Positions 1 through 5,744 of a stretch of 9,848 nt of DNA are shown here, piece after piece. The number at the start of each line of letters is the position of its first letter. The first letter of the stretch is position 1. Position numbers and translations under genes: made by a program. The notes under the pieces were generated by a model. That model did not search any database. It saw nothing but the letters and a program-made list of their open reading frames with translations, and was not told the origin of the DNA. The DNA comes from an uncultured Bacillota bacterium (lineage in GTDB: Bacteria > Bacillota > Clostridia > Christensenellales > QAND01), in NCBI GenBank assembly GCA_905208455.1, contig CAJLPK010000060.1, forward strand, positions 1 to 9,848, written 5' to 3'.

Positions 1-12
1 CTTCGCCTGGAA

Positions 13-27
13 CCCCTCCCTCTCCTT
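13..27 (-). promoter_or_regulatory. Purine-rich ribosome binding site for a gene past the left edge
   Basis: The minus strand reads AAGGAGAGGGAGGGG here, two overlapping Shine-Dalgarno-like blocks. No ATG, GTG or TTG follows at proper distance within the remaining 12 bases, so the start of the next operon gene should lie just outside the window. Confidence 0.45.
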
Positions 28-29
28 GA

Positions 30-58
30 TATATAATTACACAGCTCAGCTTTGTCAA
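30..58 (-). promoter_or_regulatory. Possible promoter for a gene beyond the left edge
   Basis: On the minus strand a consensus -35 TTGACA (58-53) is followed after 17 nt by TATATA (35-30), a 4 of 6 match to the -10. It overlaps the stop of the 137-aa gene. Transcription would begin around base 23, right at the purine-rich ribosome site, so the RNA leader would be very short. Confidence 0.4.
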
Positions 59-468
59 GCGCAAGAAGAGAGGATGGAATATCCTTTTTTGGCTTCGTCC
101 AGCGCGCGCTGTAAGATTTCAAACAATCGCTGTTCGGTGATTTCCGTATCCAGCCATTGGGTGACGCGAAAAGAATAGCAGCTGGTGGTACGGTTGACCG
201 AGTGGCTGCCAAGTACGGTGTTGAGATTCAAATCGTTGATCATATCCAGCTGTTCCCCTGTGGGCGGCGTCATAGGCCGTACAAGGCACATGACGATCAG
301 GGGATGCATGGCCGAAAACCCGAATTGGATATGAAACCCGTCTTGATAAGTTACGAGCGTAGAATCATCGAAATCTTCAACATGCAGCGCTTTTGAAACC
401 AGCTGGTAAGCGCGTTCAGCTAATACCCGCCGGTTCCTTCGTTCGGCTAAATAAGCGTCCGTGGTCAA
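55..468 (-). CDS. Hypothetical protein coupled to the S1-domain gene
   Basis: 137-aa protein that I cannot assign. The first 30 residues are helical and rich in Arg and Ala (AYLAERRNRRVLAERAYQL). A strand-rich middle follows (TLVTYQDGFHIQFGF, HPLIVMCLVRPM), then INDLNLNTVLGSHSVN and CYSFRVTQWLD. A C-terminal helix (EQRLFEILQRALDEAKKGY) closes it. The order helix, strands, Asn-Asp-Leu-Asn, strands, helix resembles YbjN or type III chaperone-like folds, but this is a weak resemblance by eye. There are no membrane helices or signal peptide. It overlaps the S1 gene by 4 nt, so the two proteins may act together. The TGA stop lies inside a TTGACA that could be the -35 of a promoter for the next gene. 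Confidence 0.75.
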   Translation of the reverse strand: MTTDAYLAERRNRRVLAERAYQLVSKALHVEDFDDSTLVTYQDGFHIQFGFSAMHPLIVMCLVRPMTPPTGEQLDMINDLNLNTVLGSHSVNRTTSCYSFRVTQWLDTEITEQRLFEILQRALDEAKKGYSILSSCA

Positions 469-1394
469 TGGACGATCACCCCCCAAATGCGTTTGCTTTC
501 GCTATCGATGCCCAATATTTTAACGGTCACATTCGTACCGATGGGCGGACGTCCGCGGCGTGGAAACCGACAGAGGCAATCGACGCCGTCCAGGGAAACA
601 AAGACGCCGGATGTGGTAATCATGCTGACGGTACCAATGTACAGATCATTTACTTTGTAGCGCGCGACAGAAGATAGAAACGATTCCTCGGCCGCGCGTT
701 TGACGGATACAGTCATAGCAAGCGATTCAGCATCGTCGCGGGTAATGGTGAGGATTTGGACGAGTATTCGCTGCCCTACAACAAAATGGTCTTCGGCGTT
801 GAGCCAGCGCCGATAGCTCAGTTCGGATAAAGGAACGAAAATTTCCAAACCAAACAGTTCGACAAAAATACCGGAACGGATGACCGAAACAACGCGTGCT
901 TCCGCCAAATCGTTTTCTTGAATCTCGTATGCGCCGTCATGGTTTGTGCGCAGCAATTCGCGCTGGCGAATGGCCATGGCTTCTAACCGACTGCCGGCCG
1001 CGACACCTGTTTCCACGTCGATGCCTGCTACCACATAATCGATTTCCGCGCCCAAACGCTTGGTAACAAGAGCGATTTGCATATGTTCGTTTTCCGGCGT
1101 CAACGGGATCATTTCTTCGGCCGGAATGATGACTTTATACGAGCCATGATACACGACTGCATACACAGAGCTGGCATCGCTGTTCAGTTCACGTCCCTGT
1201 ACGATCCCCGACAGCACGCGCCCGCTCTTTTGGGATTCCACAAGATCAATCAATTCGCTGCGTTTTTGGTCGCGGCTTGTTTGTACGCTGCGCGTTTGGT
1301 CGATGGGAATGATCCGCTGGCGGCGCTGCGCTTCGTTGGCAGCGACGGAGGCGCCGGTATCTTCGAGGACGTCTGGAATGTTTTGTTCTGGCAT
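465..1394 (-). CDS. S1 RNA-binding domain protein of the mobile element
   Basis: 309-aa protein with two clear and one degenerate S1 (OB-fold) repeats. Residues about 161-232 (NDLAEARVVSVIRSGIFVEL, then IFVPLSELSYR) and about 249-309 (LYIGTVSMITTSGVFVSLDG) carry the S1 pattern of Gly-x-Val, Gly-[IV]-Phe-Val and a closing strand. Residues about 57-145 (VLSGIVQGRE, YKVIIPAEEMIPL, RLGAEIDYVVAGID) resemble a diverged first domain. The N-terminal 55 residues are polar and charged. S1 domains bind single-stranded RNA, so an RNA target is likely; whether it is ribosomal protein S1-like, a transfer-operon regulator or something else is unknown. The start is ATG 1394, with a full AAGGAGG 7 nt upstream, inside the last virD4 codons. 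The stop overlaps the next TTG (TTGA). It is too short and too diverged to be the housekeeping rpsA. Confidence 0.85.
   Translation of the reverse strand: MPEQNIPDVLEDTGASVAANEAQRRQRIIPIDQTRSVQTSRDQKRSELIDLVESQKSGRVLSGIVQGRELNSDASSVYAVVYHGSYKVIIPAEEMIPLTPENEHMQIALVTKRLGAEIDYVVAGIDVETGVAAGSRLEAMAIRQRELLRTNHDGAYEIQENDLAEARVVSVIRSGIFVELFGLEIFVPLSELSYRRWLNAEDHFVVGQRILVQILTITRDDAESLAMTVSVKRAAEESFLSSVARYKVNDLYIGTVSMITTSGVFVSLDGVDCLCRFPRRGRPPIGTNVTVKILGIDSESKRIWGVIVH
466..484 (-). promoter_or_regulatory. Ribosome binding site and coupled TTG start of the 137-aa gene
   Basis: GGGGGGTGAT (484-475) is one base away from the ideal GGAGGTGAT core and ends 6 nt before TTG at 468. That TTG shares TTGA with the stop of the S1 gene, a coupling overlap. 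A TTG at 486 in the same frame has only a weak GAAAG upstream, so 468 is preferred. Confidence 0.6.
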
Positions 1395-1398
1395 GGGA

Positions 1399-3195
1399 TT
1401 ACCTCCTTAGAAAATCATTTTGTTGTGCCGGTTGATATAGATGAGTGACAGGCTTGCGCGGAGTAGGAGAAAGTGCAGCGGCAACATCCTGCTCGATCTC
1501 CGGAGGAGAAGGATACGTTTGGATGTCGCTGGGTACAAGAGATTGGCCGTCAGGGTGCTGGGCATAGTCATATTTTTTAAGACGGAGCAGATTACATCCG
1601 CGCAATGCCAAAAGCAGCTCGTCGTTTGGCAGCCGCAGAATTTCATCTGGCGTCAAAAGCGTGCGGTGCCCCACGGACTCGCTGAGCCGGTATTGCGGAA
1701 CGACTTGCGTTATCGCTATGGACTGCCGCATGGTCATTTGCGATTGCACATCCACGGTCATTTCGCCGGACCGTTGACTGAAATACTCGGCGGTAAGCAA
1801 ATCTGTGCATCCGAACAGCATCTGTATGTCAAGATTGCCGAGGATCTCAGCCCATTGATGGTCGGGAAACCGGCTTTGGAGCTGGCCAAGGCTTTGTACG
1901 ATGCAGCAAACACGGATGGCGCGTGCGCGCAGGACGCTTAACCGACTGGGCAACCGGGGGATGGGGTTGTCACCGATGTTGTTCAATTCCTCCAGCACAA
2001 TATGGACGGGGACAGGACAACGTCCGGAGGGTTGCTTGTCCGCAAACGTCACGAGATCCTGAAACAAAAGCGAAAAAAACAACGACGACAGGAACTGGAG
2101 ATGAGGCCCTTGGTCGCTTAGGATGATGAAATACGCGCATTTTTCAGTGGCTGGGCTCGTCAAGTCTATATCGCTGGTGGAAATCAGGCGCTCCACCTCC
2201 TTGCTTTGCAGGGTTTGCAGCCGTGTGCCCAATCCAATGACAATGCCGGACTTAACGGAATCGCTTGCTTGCGCGAATAGGTTGTAAGGCGCTTTGGCTG
2301 GGTGGGTGATGGGCAGCCGTTCAAACAAAGCAGTGAGCTGCGGCAAAGGCGTGTGCGTCAAAAGATGGTAGGCGGCAGACAAAGTTTTGCGTGTATAATG
2401 GGGCGATTGATCCACATAAAGAATCAACGCGCGCAAGAGGTTTTGTTCGCCATTGTCCCAAAACGGGTCCCCATGCCCGTTCCCGGTATTTGCGATGATA
2501 ATGTCCGTTAAAATCTGGGCGCGCAGGGTATCGCCATCCAGATGCTCCATGCAATTCCAAGCATCGCTATGGGTGGGATCAACAAGGTTCAAAACCTTGA
2601 CTGTATACCCGCTTTGGCGAAAGGAATGGGCCAGGTCACGGTAATGCTCTCCTTTTGGATCGGTGCATACAACGGATTCGCCGCGCCGTATACACTGGAG
2701 TAAATAAGGGCGGACAAATCCCCGGCTCTTGCGTGTGCCGGATGCGCCGAATATCCCGATATGCTTGTTGAAAGGCGTATCGTCCGGCAGAACCACCAGG
2801 GAACGGCCTTCCACGCCAAGGATGGTGCCCTTGGGCCGTTCGAGCGGGACGCTTTCAAGAAAGGCTTGACGTTCGGACGCGTCCATCCATCCCGCCGTTC
2901 CATAGGTTCCTTTTTCGCTGCGCGTAAAGTTACGCGCATCCACATCGCCGGCAAACCGCTTGCCAAACCAAAAACCAACGCCGCATACAATGGCAGCGGT
3001 AAATAAGGTATATTGGAGGCCGGAAAGCGTGCAGGCGTACCGATAGCATACAAACGGGGAGAGCAGAATGGCGGGGGCTGGCTCGGATGGAGAAGCAAAA
3101 GCCACATGCGCGCATTGAGCCAAAAGGCCGCCTAAATACGGGAACAAAAAAAGGAGCGCGATGGCTCCTGCAATCAAGCGTGTGCGTTTGGTCAA
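1399..3195 (-). CDS. VirD4/TraG-family type IV coupling protein
   Basis: Membrane-anchored ATPase that brings the relaxase-DNA complex to the conjugation channel. It has 598 aa from TTG 3195. Two membrane helices lie at about 7-26 and 58-78, followed by YGTAGWMD, typical of the family. The P-loop region reads GASGTRKS (about 150-157): the Gly normally before Lys is Arg. DPKGEHY follows at about 179-185, then FWDNGEQNLLRAL (about 245-257). The Walker B region reads HIVLEELNNIG (about 398-408), with Glu where Asp is usual, and IVQSLGQLQSRFP completes the family core. The reading frame is otherwise intact, with no sign of decay. The last codons (Leu-Arg-Arg-stop) also form the AAGGAGG ribosome site of the next gene, so expression of the two is tied together. 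The ATPase role is by family; activity with the altered P-loop is uncertain. Confidence 0.93.
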   Translation of the reverse strand: MTKRTRLIAGAIALLFLFPYLGGLLAQCAHVAFASPSEPAPAILLSPFVCYRYACTLSGLQYTLFTAAIVCGVGFWFGKRFAGDVDARNFTRSEKGTYGTAGWMDASERQAFLESVPLERPKGTILGVEGRSLVVLPDDTPFNKHIGIFGASGTRKSRGFVRPYLLQCIRRGESVVCTDPKGEHYRDLAHSFRQSGYTVKVLNLVDPTHSDAWNCMEHLDGDTLRAQILTDIIIANTGNGHGDPFWDNGEQNLLRALILYVDQSPHYTRKTLSAAYHLLTHTPLPQLTALFERLPITHPAKAPYNLFAQASDSVKSGIVIGLGTRLQTLQSKEVERLISTSDIDLTSPATEKCAYFIILSDQGPHLQFLSSLFFSLLFQDLVTFADKQPSGRCPVPVHIVLEELNNIGDNPIPRLPSRLSVLRARAIRVCCIVQSLGQLQSRFPDHQWAEILGNLDIQMLFGCTDLLTAEYFSQRSGEMTVDVQSQMTMRQSIAITQVVPQYRLSESVGHRTLLTPDEILRLPNDELLLALRGCNLLRLKKYDYAQHPDGQSLVPSDIQTYPSPPEIEQDVAAALSPTPRKPVTHLYQPAQQNDFLRR

Positions 3196-3208
3196 AAAGC
3201 ACTCCTTT
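3193..3208 (-). promoter_or_regulatory. Ribosome binding site fixing the virD4 TTG start
   Basis: AAAGGAG (3208-3202) precedes TTG at 3195 by 6 nt. The frame continues upstream to 3333, but that extension overlaps the end of the toxin gene and adds no domain. The first residues after this TTG are Thr-Lys-Arg-Thr-Arg followed at once by a membrane helix, as expected for a VirD4 N-terminus. Confidence 0.8.
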
Positions 3209-3210
3209 CC

Positions 3211-3237
3211 AAAAGAAAAGGCAAGGACCTTACCTTT
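3211..3237 (-). terminator. Possible intrinsic terminator overlapping the toxin stop codon
   Basis: On the minus strand AAAGGTAA (3237-3230) pairs with TTGCCTTT (3224-3217), 8 bp including one U-G pair, with loop GGTCC. The right arm runs into TCTTTT, giving a broken T-tract (TTTTCTTTT). The toxin TAA lies in the left arm. The stem is AT-rich and the T-tract is interrupted, so termination may be partial. The virD4 ribosome site begins only a few bases later. Confidence 0.4.
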
Positions 3238-3556
3238 CGGCCGATAAGGCCAGATACAGCCAGTTTTGGCGTGAGTGAAACACGCGGGCAATCTGGATTT
3301 CTTTTTGGACGTCGTCAATGCGATAAAAAACAACGTAGGTGTCTACCGCCAAATACCGATACCCGGTCACCTCATACGTTTCCTTGTTCGGGAAAACAAC
3401 GCCCAAATAAGGAAAATCCCCAAGCTGTAAGATGGCGTTTTCCAGCTTGTCCAACAATTCTTTGGCCGCTTGTAAGTTTTCTTGGGCGATGTAGGAAAAC
3501 GCCAAATCCAAATCGTCCACGGCCAGCGGCGTGTACCGTATCCTGTATTTATTCAT
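3230..3556 (-). CDS. RelE/ParE-family toxin
   Basis: 108-aa toxin of the RelE/ParE superfamily, partner of the adjacent Phd/YefM protein. The fold pattern is visible: YRIRYTPLAVDDLDLAFSYI (residues 4-23), a second helix AAKELLDKLENAILQL, FPYLG (about 49-53), then the strand block YRYLAVDTYVVFYRID (about 68-83) and IQIARVFHSRQNW (about 88-100). RelE-type members cleave mRNA on the ribosome and ParE-type members poison gyrase; the sequence alone does not decide between them here. The start is ATG 3556, inside the end of the antitoxin gene. An in-frame extension to 3640 lies fully within the antitoxin gene and is rejected. The stop codon lies in a hairpin that may be the operon's terminator. Confidence 0.92.
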   Translation of the reverse strand: MNKYRIRYTPLAVDDLDLAFSYIAQENLQAAKELLDKLENAILQLGDFPYLGVVFPNKETYEVTGYRYLAVDTYVVFYRIDDVQKEIQIARVFHSRQNWLYLALSAER

Positions 3557-3824
3557 GCCCGAGACGCTCCCGTAACCGCCCAAATACTTCGTCATGGTCG
3601 TGGAGTTTGTTTTCCGCGATCTGTTTGTCCGCCTTGGCAAGTTCGATTTGCAGGCGGTTCCATGCCTCCCGGCGATAGTACGCTTCCGGCGACATGACGA
3701 TTAAATCGCTGACGCCGTTGTTTGTAACGATCACGGGCTCCATGGATTCATGGCAGTAATCGGAAAATTGTTTGTAGTCCTTGCGGATGGCAGACGACGG
3801 TTGTATACGCGGCGCTTTGTCCAT
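3549..3824 (-). CDS. Phd/YefM-family antitoxin
   Basis: 91-aa antitoxin. Members of this family bind their own promoter through the N-terminal domain and wrap the toxin with the C-terminal helix. The N-terminal half carries the family pattern: IQPSSAIRKDYKQFSDYCHE (residues 7-26), then EPVIVTNNGVSDLIVMSPEAY (residues about 29-49). The rest is a long charged helix (about 50-88) expected to contact the toxin. The start is ATG 3824, with AAAGGAGG 7 nt upstream; a longer frame to 3866 would run across the promoter and is rejected. The stop overlaps the toxin start by 8 nt (ATGAATAA), so the two are translationally coupled with antitoxin first, the normal order. It is probably a stabilisation module of the mobile element. 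Confidence 0.92.
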   Translation of the reverse strand: MDKAPRIQPSSAIRKDYKQFSDYCHESMEPVIVTNNGVSDLIVMSPEAYYRREAWNRLQIELAKADKQIAENKLHDHDEVFGRLRERLGHE

Positions 3825-3856
3825 GTGCCATCCTCCTTTCCCCAATCTTTGTGTAT

Positions 3857-3886
3857 AGTATAGCATTACGCACCTCCATATATCAA
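3857..3886 (-). promoter_or_regulatory. Extended -10 promoter for the toxin-antitoxin operon
   Basis: On the minus strand, TTGATA (3886-3881) and TATACT (3862-3857) are separated by 18 nt, and TG sits one base before the -10, giving an extended -10 (TGCTATACT). This is a strong match to a vegetative sigma-A promoter. It lies in an AT-rich gap and would start transcription about 25 nt upstream of the antitoxin start. The near-palindrome TATACTATA covers the -10 and is a candidate autorepression site, as usual for Phd/YefM antitoxins. Readthrough would also supply virD4. Confidence 0.65.
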
Positions 3887-3904
3887 TAAAAGTCTAAAAT
3901 AATA

Positions 3905-5002
3905 TCAAAAATCGGATATGCTCTCTTGAATTTGTTCCATAGGCATCACATGTACGGCAGCAAGGTTTTCCATATACGATTGTACGAACGGCTGCTGCCA
4001 GGGATAACAGAGCACTTCATAGCGCCGGTTTGCTCCGTAAAAAAGCGCTGCTTCCTTAAAGCGCAGCAATCTTGCCATGTTGCCGTCAAGGTAAGAGAAG
4101 ATATATTGATTCCCAATTTGAGCGTCGCATTCAAGCTGTGAGCCGTGATAGCGTATGTTCGGCGGAAAAAGCAAAGACTGCAGACGTGCCTGTATATGCG
4201 GAAGACAAAGCAAACGCAGCAGCGCTGCGCCGTTGCGGTCCAAAGGCACAAAATGAATGTTGGGATAGATGCTGTCAAAGCGCTGCGCATCGGATAGCAT
4301 GAGGCTGTCCGGCGACGCACCGAACAGAACCGCAGAATCGGACGCCCGGCCAGTATTGGCAAAGGAGACGTCACGCAAAAGTTGAAGGGCCTTGAACTCC
4401 CCCATCCCATTCCATTTCATCTTGGACTGGCGCGCATTGTACAGCGCGTAAGATTGAGTAGGACCTAACAGCATCCCCGTGATGCGTGTAAAGATGGTCT
4501 TGTTCAATCCCGTAAAATCCTGTTTGAGAAAGCGCGCCAAATAAAACGAGGGGGTGGAAATAGAGGGCCGCTCGGACGATGCACACAAAGGCGATAAGAA
4601 AGGCGGACGTATTTCAATGCCCGCCGTCATGCACATGGCAGCGGATTCCGCGATGCGGTGGTTGCGGCCGACGTGTTCTGGTCCGCCGGCAAATCGGTGT
4701 TGCCGCGTTACGGTCAGATAGGTTTGCAGCGCACCTGGATACAAATGGCACAGCAAGGAAAATGCGCTGCGATGAATCCGTATGGTTTTGTATGCCCCGC
4801 GCCCGCTTACGGATAGGATACGGCAGGAAACGGGAGAAGCGTTCGGAACCTGGATAAGTTGAGGCTGTTGCATCGAACGTACCAGCGTAGTCAGCACGCG
4901 CCTGTTTCCAAGCAAAGAAAGCGAACGATAAGGATATTCGCCTACCACCGTGAGCAGAGTCAAAAGACGATAGAGATGGGTATCAGGACGAAGGTAAATC
5001 AA
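3905..5002 (-). CDS. Conjugation-operon protein of unknown function, possible N-terminal winged helix
   Basis: 365-aa protein that I do not recognise. Residues 8-60 (LYRLLTLLTVVGEYPYRSL, then a second helix and a strand) could be a winged-helix DNA-binding domain of the kind seen in replication-relaxation or MobC-like proteins. Residues about 165-215 contain LLGPTQSYALYNARQSKMKW and GEFKALQLL. The C-terminal half alternates strands and helices (IHFVPLDRNGAALLRLL, YIFSYLDGNMARLLRFKEA, YEVLCYPWQQPFVQSY), which suggests a compact alpha/beta domain. There is no membrane helix, P-loop or Cys cluster. The start is TTG 5002, with AAAGGAG 6 nt upstream. A structured 133-nt leader precedes it, and 80 AT-rich nt follow before the toxin-antitoxin module. 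Its place in the operon suggests a DNA-processing or regulatory role, which is only inference. Confidence 0.75.
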   Translation of the reverse strand: MIYLRPDTHLYRLLTLLTVVGEYPYRSLSLLGNRRVLTTLVRSMQQPQLIQVPNASPVSCRILSVSGRGAYKTIRIHRSAFSLLCHLYPGALQTYLTVTRQHRFAGGPEHVGRNHRIAESAAMCMTAGIEIRPPFLSPLCASSERPSISTPSFYLARFLKQDFTGLNKTIFTRITGMLLGPTQSYALYNARQSKMKWNGMGEFKALQLLRDVSFANTGRASDSAVLFGASPDSLMLSDAQRFDSIYPNIHFVPLDRNGAALLRLLCLPHIQARLQSLLFPPNIRYHGSQLECDAQIGNQYIFSYLDGNMARLLRFKEAALFYGANRRYEVLCYPWQQPFVQSYMENLAAVHVMPMEQIQESISDF

Positions 5003-5135
5003 AGACAGCTCCTTTCATTGCGCCAGGTGATCGCTCTCTTTGGCGCAAAAAACGCCGGTTCCATACAGAAAAACGCTGAAGATCGGGGCCCTTGGAGGGC
5101 TGGAAAAAGAAGCCTTTTTCGTGTCGCTGGTTTTT
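5003..5135 (-). promoter_or_regulatory. Structured intercistronic leader upstream of the 365-aa gene
   Basis: The 133 nt between the DUF6100-like gene and the next start hold no convincing gene but several inverted repeats, read on the minus strand. The first is GAAAAAG-GCTT-CTTTTTC (5120-5103). The second is GCCCT-CCA-AGGGC (5100-5088). The third is TGCGCCA (5047-5041) pairing with TGGCGCA (5025-5019) across a 15-nt loop, and it ends just upstream of the AAAGGAG ribosome site at 5015-5009. A competing hairpin GGCG-TTTTTTG-CGCC (5056-5042) uses the same CGCC, so the two cannot form together. This could modulate translation of the 365-aa protein. It could equally be chance or a processing site. 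No good terminator T-tract follows any stem. Confidence 0.4.
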
Positions 5136-5744
5136 TCAAAAAAGCATATCGTTCAACCATGCGACAAAGGACTTTTGTGGGACGACAAACACACGGGTAC
5201 ATTCTTTTTCCCCTCTTTGGGAGCAATAAAAATGTGAGCATTGCAAAGGCGCGTCATCGTGCATGACGAACATCGCAATGGCGTCTGCCACGGCGTTAAG
5301 CTCAATGTTGTCATGGTCACGGTACGCGCGTTCGGGGCGGTCATCTGGATAGATATGAACAAAGCAAAGCACACAATCCGTAAACGCAGGCCGCTCATGC
5401 TGCCGAAAATATGTGTTTAACGCATGGTAGAGAGGCCGGCAAAGAAATTCGGCTGAGCCGTGTTCTTTACGGGGCAGAAGAACAGGCAGCGTAACGCAAA
5501 ACCAGGGGGCATTGGAAACAACGATCCCGTGTTCCTGTGCTGCCTGTGCAAGAACCTGCGCCTTTGCCGCCGGGCGTCCTGTATAACAGGGAAGCTCGCG
5601 GGCGATGAGAGCAAGACGTTCACAGGCGCAGCTCAGGTCGAACAAGCGGGAGGCGCTTGTATGGTTCGCATCAATCTCCCGATACAGCCGACAGATCCGT
5701 TGCAGCGCAGATTCCATTTGACGCAGTTGATGGGGGAACGACAT
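5136..5744 (-). CDS. DUF6100-like protein of the conjugation operon
   Basis: 202-aa protein of unknown function that resembles DUF6100 proteins found in Bacillota integrative elements. Recognisable blocks are an N-terminal helix (residues about 3-30), CERLALIARELPCYTGRP (about 41-58), a strand-rich stretch with WFCVTLPVLLPRKEHGSAEF, then RPLYHAL, the acidic YRDHDNIELNAVADAI (about 140-155), HDDAPLQCSHFYCS and a closing VFVVPQKSFVAWL. The conserved-looking Asp, His and Cys residues in the C-terminal half could bind metal or form an active site, but I know of no assigned activity. The start is ATG 5744, with AGGAGG about 10 nt upstream. Longer starts up to 5801 would extend into DUF5697 coding sequence without a better ribosome site. 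No membrane helix is visible. It is probably cytoplasmic and made with the transfer genes. Confidence 0.75.
   Translation of the reverse strand: MSFPHQLRQMESALQRICRLYREIDANHTSASRLFDLSCACERLALIARELPCYTGRPAAKAQVLAQAAQEHGIVVSNAPWFCVTLPVLLPRKEHGSAEFLCRPLYHALNTYFRQHERPAFTDCVLCFVHIYPDDRPERAYRDHDNIELNAVADAIAMFVMHDDAPLQCSHFYCSQRGEKECTRVFVVPQKSFVAWLNDMLF

Noticed and set aside
1441..1941. Long plus-strand frames opposite virD4 and others such as 6342-6791 and 7887-8387
   Set aside because: They are antisense to well-supported genes, have no domain pattern and no ribosome sites, and arise from the codon bias of the minus-strand genes.
3196..3333. Longer virD4 N-terminus starting at 3333
   Set aside because: It would overlap the toxin gene, has no membrane or family pattern, and ignores the strong AAAGGAG-TTG at 3195.
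3557..3640. Longer toxin N-terminus starting at 3640
   Set aside because: It lies wholly inside the antitoxin gene, and the RelE/ParE fold begins at MNKYRIRY encoded from 3556.
5001..5018. Upstream mini-ORF beginning with ATG at 5018
   Set aside because: It contains the ribosome site itself, has no site of its own upstream, and stops after 11 codons just inside the 365-aa gene. It is probably chance.
5103..5120. GAAAAAG/CTTTTTC hairpin as a terminator after DUF6100
   Set aside because: The stem is almost all A-T and is followed by GC-rich sequence, not a T-tract.
4999..5241. 80-aa minus-strand frame spanning the gap between DUF6100 and the 365-aa gene
   Set aside because: Most of it overlaps the DUF6100 end in another frame, no ribosome site precedes its ATGs, and the peptide has no recognisable pattern. 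An internal 21-aa ORF from an ATG at about 5063 ends at the TTG start but also lacks a ribosome site.
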